A stretch of 64,000 nucleotides of DNA from positions 5,276,449 through 5,340,448 of the forward strand of contig NC_058149.1 of assembly GCF_011075055.1 (NCBI RefSeq), read 5' to 3'. The position numbers were made by a program, and so were the translations under genes. Below the pieces are notes generated by a model, which worked only from the letters and a program-made list of their open reading frames with translations, did not search any database and had not been told where the DNA came from. Source of the DNA: Mangifera indica (lineage: Eukaryota; Streptophyta; Magnoliopsida; Sapindales; Anacardiaceae). This document shows, piece after piece, positions 22,952-34,094 of this stretch (its first letter is position 1; each line of letters opens with the position of its first letter).

Positions 22952-23941
22952 TCAATTTGAAGAACTGGGAAATGGATGCCTATGTTGTTTCCCAATTTGA
23001 CAACTCTCACAAACCTTATCACTAACTTCAATACTGGGTAAATCACTCACAAAATTTTTCTTCTGTGCTAGTTGAATAGAGTTAAAATTACAATGCCCCA
23101 ACCTTTTATGCCAAAGCAGTGATTCATCTTCATGTCTACTACACAATGCATAAGGTTCTATAGTGTTCCAATCCACCACAAAGCTTTTATTTTTCATAGG
23201 AACACATTTAAATTCTAGACCATTAGAGTCTGTAATTTTACAAACTCCATTTTTAAATTCTAGAACAAAACCTTTTTGCATTAATTGGCCAACACTTAAC
23301 AAATTTTGTTCTAAACTAGGTACCAAAAGGACATTAGAAATTAATTTGATACCTGAATTTGTTTGCAAGGCCACAGTGCATTTTCCTGTGATTGGCACTT
23401 TTTCTCCATTTCTCATTCGAACCACTCCATTTGACTTTTCTATATGAGTGAACAACTTTGCATTACTTGTCATGTGTTGAGTACACCCACTATCAATAAT
23501 CCAGGAGTGATTTTGTTTTTGAGCATCCATCATCATAAACAAATATTCTTCATTTTTCTCTTCTTCTGCAACATTCAATTGCTGGTTTTGTTGAACTAAT
23601 GGTTCTAGATTCTGTTGCTCCTGTTTTCGGTAGCAAAACTTCTCTATATGTCCATTTTTGTTACAAAATCTACACCTCAAAGGTGGTGGTACTTTCCCCT
23701 TAAACCAACACTTATCCTCTTTATGATTATTTCTCTTGCAATGACTACAAGAGAGCAGACTTCTTTCTTTGTTATTTGAACATTTAAACCCCTCCAATTT
23801 TTTTATTTTTTCCTTTATTGAAATAAGGCTTCTTTCCTTCCTTCGTAAATTTTGGCTTAAATGTGGCCTTAGTTTGAAAAGCCATCTCGATTCCATTCTC
23901 ACTTCGCATCTTCCTTTGTTGCTTTTGAGGCACAAGAGCAC
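22952..23941 (-). pseudogene. Copia B zinc knuckles, aspartic protease and GAG pre-integrase domain
   Basis: The minus-strand open stretch is 329 codons, although its first part overlaps gag in another frame. Two Cys/His clusters are seen (C-S-H-C...H-K-E-D-K-C and C-R-F-C-N-K-N-G-H-I-E-K-F-C; the second fits CX2CX4HX4C). They are followed by W-I-I-D-S-G-C-T-Q-H-M-T, where D-S-G is the protease catalytic triad. L-L-S-V-G-Q-L comes next, then L-W-H-K-R-L-G-H and C-E-S-C-Q-I-G-K-Q-H of the pre-integrase zinc region. It ends at a TGA (22,952-22,954). Confidence 0.92.
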
Positions 23942-24521
23942 TCATCAAATCAGCAAGAGATATTGAAGTGATATCTCTTGAATCCTCTAGAGAAGAAATT
24001 TTTGACTCAAACTTCTCTAGCAAACTCACAAGAACTTTCGCTACAATTCTTTCCTCAGAGAGATCTTTTCCCAAAATTCTCATTTCATTCACCAATTTCA
24101 TAATCCTATCTGAATATTGTGAAACACTCTCCGTGTCATTCATTCTAGTATTCTCAAGTTGTCTTTTCAATGTGATTATCTTCATAGTTCGAGTCTTCTT
24201 TGAACCTTGATATTCTTGTTGCAACTTCTCCCATACTTGTTTGGTAGTAGTGCAGTACACAATCTTGACAAAAATATTGTCAGCAATCGCAGAGTGCAAG
24301 AAAGATAAAGTCTTGCTCTTTTTCTTGGTTTCTGACTTATACAACTGTATTTGAGCCACCGTAGGATTCTCAAGCATAGTTGGAAAATTTCCATCTATTT
24401 CGACAACATCCCATAAATCAGCTGCTTGTAAAAAACTCTTCATTTTCACTACCCATATGTGGTAGTGAACTCCATTAAAAACTAGTACGGCGGGCAAGGA
24501 AGAATTCGATGAAGAGGCCAT
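23784..24521 (-). pseudogene. Copia B gag
   Basis: The minus-strand open frame of 245 codons starts with ATG in a good context (ATGGCCTCTTC). It contains F-N-G-V-H-Y-H-I-W-V-V-K-M-K-S-F-L (DUF4219-like), L-W-D-V-V-E, K-Q-V-W-E-K-L-Q-Q-E-Y-Q-G and the UBN2-like R-x-M-K-L-V-N-E-M-R block, then a basic C-terminus. It lies just inside the primer-binding site, as expected. The frame runs out near 23,784 and pol continues in another frame. The shift falls in the AAAAAATAAAAAAATT run near 23,800-23,812. That could be a simple homopolymer indel, since most plant copia elements use a single open frame. Confidence 0.93.
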
Positions 24522-24625
24522 TTTTGTTCACCTTTTATTTTGTAAATCTCACAGTGTTTATCCCTCAAAATAACTCACACTCTTTCAAGCAATTTTCACA
24601 CACAGATCCACTAAGAACACTTAAT

Positions 24626-24637
24626 GCTCTGATACCA
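24626..24637 (-). other. Copia B primer-binding site (initiator-Met tRNA)
   Basis: Minus-strand TGGTATCAGAGC, the classical plant copia complement to the 3' end of tRNA-iMet, lies two bases inside the 5' LTR end. Confidence 0.95.
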
Positions 24638-24639
24638 AT

Positions 24640-24909
24640 TGTTAGACTTGAAATAAATGAAACTAATTTTTTTTTCAGACTTAAAAATAATCTTTTAGTA
24701 TATTGTTCATACAACAATAATGTTTATATGCTTGTCTTTATATAGACAAGTCAGTTACAAAGTAGTTTTTAGATAACTTACAAACCAGCAGGGAGTTTTT
24801 TAACTACATGTCTTAATCTAAACACATATAAACTAACTAGCAATTTTTTCCAACTGTTTTCAACATAACTCCACTTTTAATTTATTTATATATTTATTTT
24901 TGAACAAAA
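24640..24909 (-). repeat. Copia B 5' LTR, outer 20 bp missing
   Basis: Aligns with 20,247-20,514 of the other LTR. The terminal 20 bp present at 20,515-20,534 are absent here, and the sequence passes from GAACAAAA straight into CGAAACAAG of the flanking repeat, sharing an AAAA microhomology. Confidence 0.92.
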
Positions 24910-25105
24910 CGAAACAAGAAGAAAAATAACACATGATAGACAGAGAGTTGTCGGTGACCAGTGAGGTCACTGGACCGGGGGGCTAGTGCCTAAAGTGCCA
25001 TCAATTGGAAGGAAAGAGAAGGAAATGAAAGCAAGAAGGAAACAAGTTTTTTTCACTATTGAACTCCCTTCTCACAATTGTAACATAGTCCTCTATCCCA
25101 ATATT
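24910..25105 (+). repeat. Right copy of the 196-bp direct repeat flanking copia B
   Basis: Same 196 bp as 20,051-20,246, about 97% identical, beginning directly after the truncated LTR and ending CCCAATATT. LINE-derived sequence follows. Confidence 0.9.
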
Positions 25106-25842
25106 CTTTCATCTTCGTAAAAGAGAGTCTAGAAATTATTAGCATGGAAGCTCTTGGTTGTGATGCAAGACTTGTTGAGTCCTCATGTTAAAGAACTTGA
25201 AAGGGGTTTTCCTCCTAATGCCATCAATTCTACACTTCACAATGCAAGGCGAATGATCAAATAAAGAAGGATTAAGGAAGTTGTCGAGGAGTGTATAAAA
25301 GTGTCTCTCTATTTGCCGTTTGTAAGAGCTCTATCAAGTTTACTTGTAATCCTTCTAGGCCCTTCATTATAATTGCTCCATGTAAAGAAATAACCCATAC
25401 ACCTAAGGTCCTCAACTTTCACCTTTCTACAACAATCATTGAGATCCTCATAGTAGATGTCACCCCATGGTGCTCCCCCTACCTTCTCTTGTTGATTTCT
25501 AATAGTATTGAAGTCCCTTATAATAAGCCAATGAAAATCACAAGAAAAATTAGCTAACCAAACCAGGTCACTCCAAAGGCTTTTTCTTTCCGTGGTTTGG
25601 TTAAGACCATAAGCAATAGTAACATAGCTCGGGTGTTCTTAAATCAACCACACTTCACAATGCATAAGTTGGGCATTAACCTCTTTCACCAAGACTTTCA
25701 CTGACCTAAAGTTCTACCTTGTCCAAATTCTACCATTACAACCATGATCAAGGTTGTTAATATTTTCCCAATCTCTTTAAACATATTACCTCACAAAATT
25801 GGCATTATTCTTTCTTACCTTTGTCTCAAGTATAGCCATAAA
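25106..25842 (-). pseudogene. L1-type LINE endonuclease fragment (second copy)
   Basis: On the minus strand, from about 25,840 downwards, the peptide reads A-I-L-E-T-K-V, then D-H-G-C-N-G-R-I-W-T, then N-A-Q-L-M-H-C, V-T-I-A-Y-G-L-N and F-H-W-L-I-I-R-D-F-N-T-I. It ends E-D-L-R-C-M-G-Y-F-F-T-W-S, followed by R-R-I-T-S-K-L-D-R-A-L. These are the ordered motifs of the plant LINE endonuclease (the Glu of L-E-T-K; a D-F-N metal-binding block). Stops make it dead. It is a different copy from the LINE at 16,250-20,246, which carries its own endonuclease. Confidence 0.78.
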
Positions 25843-26735
25843 GTCTTTTTTTTTGGCAATTAAAATATATTAACCAAAAAGGCAAATTACAAAAAGGGCA
25901 CACCATGGGGCACGAGACAAGCCCTTAGGTTATGCTAACCATTAAACAATGAGAGACAACAAAAAACTAATCGAGGCACATAACAAGGACCATGAAGCAC
26001 AAACACAAAAAGACACCCTAAAAACACCAAAAACAAAACACCAAGAGCCATGAAAAAAAAAATTAAGACATGAAAATGTTATTAGGGAGATCCCAATTGT
26101 GAGCAAGGGACAAGTTCTCATTAGACATCTCAATATTCTTCAAGAGAGTCGCTCTTTCCTTGACATGCAACTTGATGGTAGCAAGGGTAACTTCCTTGGA
26201 GATTATTTCTCTCCCAAAGCAAGTGTTATTCCTAGTTTGCCAATTGTGATACACAGAAGCACCAAGAGAAGACTTGCTCAGCACATTTATCAAATTATCT
26301 TTTTTTTTTTCTACAAGGTGGATTTGTCTTTAATGAAGGAACCCCAAGGTTTGGGCACATGAATCTGTAAGCATAACCTAAAAAGTTCTTTTCAAATGAA
26401 AACGCTAAACTCATAATTGAAGAAAAGATGATCCATATCCTCTAAACCATGATCACATAACATACAAGCTTGATGATGAACAACTCTGAGCCTAAGGGGC
26501 TTGTCTCTAGTCATGCATTTCCCTTTGATTATTAGTAGAGAGATGAAAAAGTATCTTAGGAAATGATTTTTGAACCACATTAGCTTGAACCATGGCATTT
26601 TGTCTATTCTAGCCATTAAAGTCTCCCAAGTCAAGTAAATTAAGAAAAAACCATTTGCACAAGGTAGCCACCAAGTTGTATCATAACCACCTTGAGGGAC
26701 GGGCATGAAAGAGTTTTTAATCTTCAAGAGCTTCT
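25843..26735 (-). mobile_element. 5'-truncated L1-type LINE 3' end with poly-A tail
   Basis: The minus strand has a zf-RVT-like region at 26,763-26,392 (W-F-K-L-M-W-F-K, K-G-K-C-M-T-R-D-K, C-M-L-C...D-H-L-F-F). A C-terminal block with V-Y-H-N-W-Q-T-R-N follows at 26,293-26,063. Then comes about 215 bp of 3' UTR ending in TTTTAATTGCC plus a run of nine A (T-run on the + strand at about 25,844). This is the usual 3' end of plant L1 elements. It is truncated at about 26,735, where copia A's reverse transcriptase begins. Confidence 0.75.
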
Positions 26736-26737
26736 CG

Positions 26738-28052
26738 CCTATATATATGATTGAATCCATCAAAATAATACTTGCTATTGTAGCAAACTATGATTATGAA
26801 AATTTGCAGATAAATGTCAAAATCGCATTCCTCAATGGATTTATTGAGGAAAACATATATATAGAACAACATATAGGTTTTGTATTCACCTTTAAAAGAT
26901 ATAAGGTATGCAAGTTGCACCGATCCATTTATGGATTGAAGCAAGCTTCCAAAAATTGGAATATTTGATTTGATGAAATAATCAAATCGTTTAGTTTTGA
27001 AAAGAATCCAAATGAACTTGTGTATATAAATGAGTTAAGGATCATGTCATTACATTTCTCATATTGTATGTAGATGATATACTTTTGATGGGAAATGATA
27101 TTGACATAATGAATGAGGTCAAGATCAGGTTATCCAGAACTTTATCAATGAATGATTTGAGAGATGCTACATATGTTTTTGAAATTCATATCTATAGAGA
27201 GAGAACAAAAAAGATAATTAGATGATCCTAAAAACTGTACATAGAAAAGGTGTTGAAAAGGTTTAGCATTGAAAATTTGAAAATAGGATTCTTGCCCTTT
27301 ACTTATGGTCTTTATTTTTCAAAAGATATAGGTCCAAAAACTGATGAAAAGTTATAGTAGATGCATAATATACCTTATGCTTCAATTATAGGTGAATTCA
27401 TGTACACAATGCTATGTACAAGACCTAATATAACATTTGCTGCAAGTGTTATGAGCAGATATCTGACCAATCTAGAGGTAAAACATTGGTCAATTTTGAA
27501 ATCAATCCTTAAATATTTAAGAAGGACTAAGGACCTTGTTATGAGTTATAAGTGTTCAAAGTTAAACATTTAAGGTTACTCAAAATTTGATTTCTAGTTA
27601 GACGTTGATGATAGAAAGTTTATATTATGGTTTATTTTTATTTGTAATAAAGGAACAATTAGTTGAAAGAGTTTCAAGTAATCAACCATAACTTACTCCA
27701 CTACAAAGGTTAAATATACTATTGCTTCAAAAGTTACAAAAGAGACTCTATGGATAGGCAAGTTTGTATCTGAACTTGGTGTGGTTCCAAACATGGTTTA
27801 TCTGATAACCATGTTTTATGACAATATCAATGCTATTACATAAGCAAATGAACCAAAGACACATTAGATGTCTAAACATATTCAGCAAAAGGATCATATT
27901 TTGAGAGAATTTATTAGAATTAGAGAGATAATAATACAGAAGACATCGTCAGCAGAGAATGTTATTGACCCACCGATTAAGGCAATGACACTGAAACAGC
28001 TGAACAATTATCTTGAGAAGATGGGTATACGATGCAACAACGAATGACTCTA
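26738..28052 (+). pseudogene. Copia A reverse transcriptase (rest) and RNase H
   Basis: The + strand peptide runs M-I-E-S-I-K-I-I-L-A, then N-V-K-I-A-F-L-N-G-F (catalytic-Asp block degraded, N for D), then L-H-R-S-I-Y-G-L-K-Q-A-S. A YxDD remnant follows near 27,065. The thumb/connection block (I-G-E-F-M-Y-T-M-L-C-T-R-P-N-I) is open at 27,361-27,573. RNase H blocks (Y-T-I-A-S-K near 27,716, then M-S-K-H-I-Q) lead to a C-terminal L-E-K-M-G-I-R. The sequence resumes the domain left at 9,180. Many stops and frameshifts are present. Confidence 0.8.
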
Positions 28053-28068
28053 GTGCAAGTAGGAGTTT
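28053..28068 (+). other. Copia A polypurine tract
   Basis: GTGCAAGTAGGAGTTT directly precedes the LTR start. The same sequence, inverted, sits beside the third LTR copy at about 62,526-62,541. Confidence 0.7.
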
Positions 28069-29569
28069 TGTTAATGTATGTCTTACAAACCATCATCTGT
28101 CTTATATCTACCTTTGTAAAAAATTATTAATAAAAGAAGTAGTTTTTTTTTGTGTTCATTTACATAAGTTGTTTTCTTTATTTGCAATAATATAAAGTAT
28201 GTATGTGAATTCTTCCAATAACTCACTTAACATACAAACCGAGTCATCTAATTGCTCTCTACAGACAAGACATAACTTAGGCAATTATATCACATAGTAG
28301 GCATACTAAATACCTTTATTGAATGCCATGAGATAACATTAGTGCAGGTGACAATAATAATCATGTCATTAGGGTATTAGTATGGATTAATAGTTAGAGA
28401 ACTATTTTTCAAACAAGATCGATAACAATAAGTCACACGATCATTAATTGTAGTCAATGACTTAGTGTATAATTGTACTAATATATAAAGTAATCCTTTG
28501 ACCTAAGACATTATGGTAGGATTTGATATGGATAAACATGATCCATGTGGTGTATAAACGGGGTTAACCACATTTCGTATGAGAAACCATATTGGTCATG
28601 TGTTATTTATATATGGAGATAAATAATGATTAAGATGAGATCCGTTGACTTGAAAAGTATTAGATTCTGAATATTTGTTGATTCGATTTGAACTGAGTTT
28701 TAGACTGAATGCCGATAAATATTAGAAATCGAAATCTCTGGCTAGAGTATAATGTAAGTCATATGAAGAATGTTCATGATGACATGTTCTTAATATTTTT
28801 ATTGATGATTTGTAAAAAAATAAAAATTAGGGATTTGATGATCTACGAGTTCAAAATCATTCTGGATTAGACAATAGAAGGATAATACCTACACATAACG
28901 TACAATTGGAGATATTAGGTTCGATTAAGTATTTTTTTTGTCATGATTTAGAGGTTTTGACACATTGCTAGATGTTTACCATAGTTGTTGAGTTTTCGGA
29001 TATACTTTTGGATTGTCCAAAAAGGATTTACGGCTACGCCATGGTGAACCTAAAGGGTCACACTAATAAACTAAGCTTTCGAGAAGGAGAATTAATTATT
29101 CAAGGTTAGCTAGCACCATCTAAAAGATAATGAAATCATATAAAATGCTAAAAGGGTACAAAAATAACATTTTAAAAGTTAAGATGTCAATGAGATGAAA
29201 TAAACATGGCTAAGGTATGTATTTGATATACATACATAAAAAGACTTCAAATTATAAATTTGATGGGCCAAATAAGAATTTCAAAATTGCAAATGAGCCA
29301 CCGTTATAAAAAGATGTCTTTTAGTTCACTTAGATGAGCTATTAATTTGTGCACTTTTTCTTCTCACATTAAACCTTAAAACTTTCTCCCTTCTTTCTTA
29401 TTGATTAGGCTAAGTGAAGAAGAAGCTTGGAGGTGGATTTCCTTTGGAGTTGCATTTGAAGGACACATTCCATCATCTTATATCGTATATGAGGCAAAGG
29501 AGTAGGTAAAAGCTTCTTTCTACTCTTAAATGCTTTATTCATACCTCGATTCTTGTTCTACAACTTTCA
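28069..29569 (+). mobile_element. Copia A 3' LTR (1,501 bp)
   Basis: Starts TGTTAATGTATGTC after the polypurine tract and ends ACAACTTTCA. It aligns along its whole length with the solo LTR 37,276-38,816 (shared blocks include GGCTAGAGTATAATG, AGGTCACA and GGCTAGCACCTTC-like sequence) and, in reverse, with 61,312-62,525. The next base begins TAAGTCATACGATTGGAGG, which matches the interior of gypsy C's right LTR. Copia A is therefore inserted in gypsy C's left LTR. Confidence 0.85.
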
Positions 29570-29955
29570 TAAGTCATACGATTGGAGGCACCACTTATTA
29601 TCTCTATATGCGAGCTATGTTTTGGACCTTAAATAATACTTAAATTATGCTTAATTATGTTTAGTTTTATTTATTTTAATTTATGTTTCTTTTAGGCTAA
29701 AACCTTAGTTTAACTTTTCTCTTTGTTTTATTACAAACTTTACAATTTTATCAAGCTAACGCTTATGGAGACCAAACTTGAGTTATCTCTCATCTTCTCA
29801 ACTTGTTATTAAGAGTGGCATCTTATACCTTTGGTTTGTGATTTTCTATAATCATTGGGCCAAAGTTTTCTTAATAAAATTGTTTTAATCTTTCTTGGGG
29901 TTGTGTTTCTACATATTGACTGTAGGTGCCATATTAGTATATAGGGTTCACATCA
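29570..29955 (+). repeat. Gypsy C left LTR, 3' part only, with internal deletion
   Basis: Aligns to about 40,697-41,220 of the right LTR (CACTTATTATCTC, GTTATTAAGAGTGGC, ATATAGGGTTCACATCA). The first roughly 270 bp are absent because copia A sits at 29,569. About 140 bp containing the right LTR's TATATAAG box are also missing. Confidence 0.8.
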
Positions 29956-29970
29956 TCTTAGTATCAGAGC
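29956..29970 (+). other. Gypsy C primer-binding site, degraded
   Basis: TCTTAGTATCAGAGC follows the LTR. It differs by one base from the initiator-Met tRNA complement TGGTATCAGAGC. Confidence 0.65.
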
Positions 29971-30660
29971 TTTGGTTATTATTTTAGGTCTGATTGTCAA
30001 ATTTATTTCTGTGTTTGCATCATACCTCTTTAATTCCACATCTGTTTTCATACAAAACATAAATTCCACTTTTCTTGTTTTGCAAATTTTCATTAGAATT
30101 CTTTAAATCCACATCATACTATTAGTTTACATTCAAATCCATGAGTTTTTCATTAGTTTCATTGTATGAGCATTCTAAAAAAATGAAAAAAATAAAAAAG
30201 AAGGTGAAAAGAGAAAAGTTGAACACCATAGTTATTGGATTTAAAGTGAATTAATTTTAGAATTACCTTATTTACAAGATCAACACCTCGCGACATCAAA
30301 TTAAATTCTTTTTTGAAATCAACTTGTTTTCCATTGTTTTTTACCTTGTTCCCTTTTATTTCTTGATTGTTTCCTGTTTTTTGTTTCTTTGTTGTTCTTT
30401 TGTTTCTTTTGCTCTTTTGTTTTCTTTTGTGTGTTCATTTTCTTGTTGAGATTTGTTAGGGGAAATTACTTCAAGTATAACCTTGGTGTGATCTATTAGC
30501 TTAATAAAAAACTTAGTAGGAAAGGATTGAGTTAAAAAAAAAAAAAGGTAGAGTAAAAAAGAGTAAAACATAAGTGTTGAGTGAATAGTAAGTGAGTAGA
30601 GTGAAATGCATTAGAAAGTGTTGTAAGGTCTTTTCTAATGATTCTTTTTAGGTTTCAATT

Positions 30661-31248
30661 ATGTCAATGAACAAAGACAAAGATGTAAATGAAGGAGAAA
30701 GGGTGGATGAGTTATTCATGCTCTGATCAATGCAACAACAATTTGTGAGGTTCAAAGTCATGTTTAGAGAAGCAAGATGCTATTATCGCTAGTTTACGAA
30801 GGGGCTAGCCACAAGAAGCTCTTAATGTGCGAAGGAATGATTGATTGAAGATGATGATAAAGAAGATTTCAATGATGATCAAGCTACCATTGTTAATATG
30901 GACAGATTTGTGAGAGGTAGAAAGGGTTGAAGAGATGGATTCCATAAAGAAGATAAGAATAGGTGTAAAGAAAGACAAAATAGAGATTTGGATAGCATAA
31001 AAATGAAGATTCCACAATTCCAAGGAAAAAATAATCTTGATGCTATTTAGAATGGGAAAAAAAGGTAAAGCTAGTTTTTTATTGTTATGACTACTCAAAA
31101 AGAAAAATTAAGGTAACATTGACAGCTGTATAATTCACTGATTGTGCTATGATTTGGTAGGATCAACTTGTGCTAAATAGACATAAAAACTTGACACTTA
31201 GGAAGAGATTAAGACTATGATGAGAAAATGGTTTGTTCCTAGTCATTA
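30661..31248 (+). pseudogene. Gypsy C gag, first part
   Basis: Starts with an ATG at 30,661 (M-S-M-N-K-D-K-D), followed by a stop after about 25 codons. Further on, near 31,000, comes I-K-M-K-I-P-Q-F-Q-G-K-N, the start of a plant Ty3/gypsy Retrotrans_gag domain, and then remnants of the F-T-D-Y-A-x-x-W-W region. The frame is cut at 31,248 by a chromovirus-type LTR and resumes at about 33,674. Confidence 0.7.
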
Positions 31249-33673
31249 TGTACCCCTCTCTAGATACATACTCCTACTTGGAATAGGTTTGAAAGAGGTA
31301 TGTTAACTTGAAACTTCCTCACTTAGACTCGCAGCAGAGATAATAAGCATGCATGATAAATAATTCACTCCCACAATCCCCAAAAGTGTAATTAAACATA
31401 ATATTAGTCCTAGTGTCTGAAATCTAAGATCATAAAATAGAGCACACAAATATCACAGATAAACTCAAATATAGAAATATGGCCTAACATAAAAAATGAC
31501 AAAAATGCCCTTACCTCATGCACTAGCTTGAGTGACCCACTAGCTCTCCACCGCCACCTCATTGCTCTACAAGACTTACATACAAAACCATAAAAGAATA
31601 TGGCAAGTGAAACATACTCAATAAGTAGGTGACCCTATAATATCCAATATATGAATGCACATCACAGTTAATCCAAATCTCATAGGTGTCATTTGATTAG
31701 TTTCCTTATAGTATCACAGATGTTTTTACAACGTCTCTGATGCCTATTCGTATCATCTTAGTGTTTAGTTCCTAATCCTTAATAGCGATGTCATCTTGAA
31801 TAACTAGTGCCAAATTATGTCCATTGGTGTCTTAGATGCATGGTGAAAGCATGAGTATCCCAAATGTAAATCATGAAGTATACCTCAAAGCACATGTCGG
31901 TCGGGCTTCAGGTTATGGACTATATTATAAGAGTAGTGAGAACACGAGCCTCCCCTACTATCGCACATGCATCTTAGAGGCTAAAATAGCTAGAATTAAT
32001 ACGTGCATAAGTAACTCAGATGCTAAGATGCCCTATGCTGATACATAATCATCTAATGAATCAAGGTCACACAGACTAGCATTGATGCTTTCATTGCCAC
32101 ACTGTGCATAGCTCAGTGGCACGATCACACTATACATAGCTCGGTGAAAAATTGCAATGTGATAATACATCATTTCTAGTTTTTAACTCAAAACCACTCT
32201 AGTCGAGGTTTGTGTTGTCGCCACATAGTCAAACACATTTAAATTCCCATCACACCATCTTCTACATAGTCCAACACCTTTATCCAAAACTAAACTCATA
32301 TTGCCTTCATTAGGGCTTTAATCCATGTTTTTCTCTCATTTATCCCTTATAGGAGTAAATTAGTTATTTCCAAACCCATATACTCATATCAAAACTACAC
32401 ATACTTTTTATATACTTCAAATGTTTTTTATTTCCAAATTTCCCAAAAGTACATGGGGGTGTATTATACAATCCACACAGGCATATATCATAAGCATATA
32501 AGGGTGTATCCTTGCGGCAAGGCACATAGTCATGTGTCTTATACCACACGAGCATATGTTAATTCCTAATTCTATAGTGCCATGGCTTTAATTAACTCTG
32601 AGAGAATTTTTCCCCAAAAGCACAAGAATGTGTGTTGCTAAATTTCCAAAATTTTGATTTACAAAACACACATTCTGGCCATAAAAATCTCATCTTTTAG
32701 CATCCTAAAATTAACTATCCATACTACTACAATCCATATACCATTCTAAAGAAATCCAAAATAACAACTTGTAACATCATTTCAAAGTCATACACCAAAT
32801 ATTTATTTCATTCATGGCATAATCATAATCTCCCACTCACATGTTAGCCCATCCATATTCATTATCAATACTATATAGAAATCAATCAAGGGAATCCAAA
32901 ATCGTGCTATTAGCCAGTTATCAATGTACATTCTTAAAATCTAATATTGTAAGAATATGATTACAACTATGGTTATGTACAAATTCAACACATATCCAAT
33001 ATCATATAATCAAATAACTCTTCAACCATCATAATCAAATCCATAATCATATCCACATAATTTATACACACTATCATAATTATTCATTAACAAATCAACA
33101 GAGAAACACAACGCTTGAGAAAGGGATTCACCTAATTACCTCTCTTTCGATGATATGAATAGTCTTCATGTGGACTTGATAAATCCAATATGACCTTTCC
33201 TTGCATCCATGACCTCCAAAACACTCAAAATCTTTTTTTTTTCCTCTTTGTTGGCTAGAAAGAATGGCAAAAGAATGTAACCAAACATGTTTGAAATCTT
33301 TTTATTTTTATTTAAAATGCACTAAACATAAGCGTGTATACCATTATCCATTAATGGCATGTTCCAAAATCCCTCGAAATATATCCTTATGCAAAATTCA
33401 AACATGCTAAACATGCATGGGCATAACATACAAACATGTGCTTACTCATATATGGGTATGTATCATGGGCGTGCATGCTATCTATACTTAACCAATTATC
33501 AAATATCAAAATGGAAAAGACTATTTTTGCTCGGCGATCACATACACAGGTAAATTACCTTTCCCTTACAATCTTGCAAGCCTAAATCCACATACAGTCA
33601 GCTTATTAAGCACAATCAATCATAAACAAACTAAAAAACAAAAATAACCTTAGACAAATTTGCAGGTATTACT
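31249..33673 (-). mobile_element. Chromovirus-type LTR in gypsy C gag, about 2.4 kb
   Basis: Starts TGTACCCCTCTC and ends GGTATTACT, close to the ends of the LTR at 34,095-36,565 (TGTAACAACCTC...GGTATTACA). It shares the landmark ACTCAATAAGTAGG about 370 bp from the left end. Gag coding sequence stops at its left edge and continues at its right edge (C-N-L-Y-Q-R-L-Q-G-L). A clean target duplication is not visible; ATTAT/ATTAC is the nearest candidate, so the edges may be off by a few bases. Orientation is by analogy. Confidence 0.7.
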
Positions 33674-34094
33674 ATTGTAATCTTTATCAAAGATTACAAG
33701 GTCTTACTTAAAGATCTAAGAGTGTTGAGGATTACCACAATGAGATGGAAATCGCCATGATTAGGGCAAAAGTAGAGGAAGATAGGAAGATAATCATGGC
33801 ACGATATTTGCAAGGATTGAACCATGATATAGCTAATATGGTGGAGTTGCAACACTATATGGAGTTGAAAGATATGGTGCAATGACAATGAAAGTAGAAA
33901 GACAACTTAAGAGGAAGAGTAGCACCATTAGGTTCAAGTAAAATTCAGGTTCCTCATATTTTTGGAACCTAAATTAAAGCAAAAGGGATGACAAGACCAT
34001 TTTTAAGCCTAAGGTTGAAACATCTAAGGCAAAAGAAGTTGGAGTAACAGTGAGAAGGGTAAAACCAAGCTATACAAGGTTAAAATCGAGATAT
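33674..34094 (+). pseudogene. Gypsy C gag, second part
   Basis: Encodes L-Y-Q-R-L-Q-G-L-T, then D-Y-H-N-E-M-E-I-A-M-I-R-A, E-E-D-R-x-I-I-M-A-R-Y-L-Q-G-L and E-L-Q-H-Y-M-E-L. This is the C-terminal half of a Ty3/gypsy gag domain, followed by a Lys/Arg-rich linker. It is interrupted at 34,094 by the next LTR. Confidence 0.75.

Larger units (their letters stand above)
20247..24909 (-). mobile_element. Copia B: near-complete, decayed Ty1/copia retrotransposon
   Basis: A 4,663-bp element in minus orientation with, in order: 5' LTR (24,909-24,640), initiator-Met tRNA primer-binding site, gag, CCHC knuckles, aspartic protease, integrase, reverse transcriptase, RNase H, polypurine tract and 3' LTR (20,534-20,247). 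The two LTRs differ at about eight substitutions and two T-run length changes over 270 bp, so it is fairly young. The reading frame is broken by five stops and two frameshifts. The 5' LTR lacks its outermost 20 bp. Instead of a 5-bp target duplication it is bounded by 196-bp direct repeats. Confidence 0.93.

Noticed and set aside
22939..22954. Separate integrase gene starting after the stop
   Set aside because: There is no ATG at the start of that piece. It is the same polyprotein frame interrupted by a TGA.
26738..28052. Independent copia element distinct from that at 8,920-9,180
   Set aside because: The two RT pieces are complementary, in the same orientation and nearly contiguous in the protein, so one split element is simpler. 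This is not proven.
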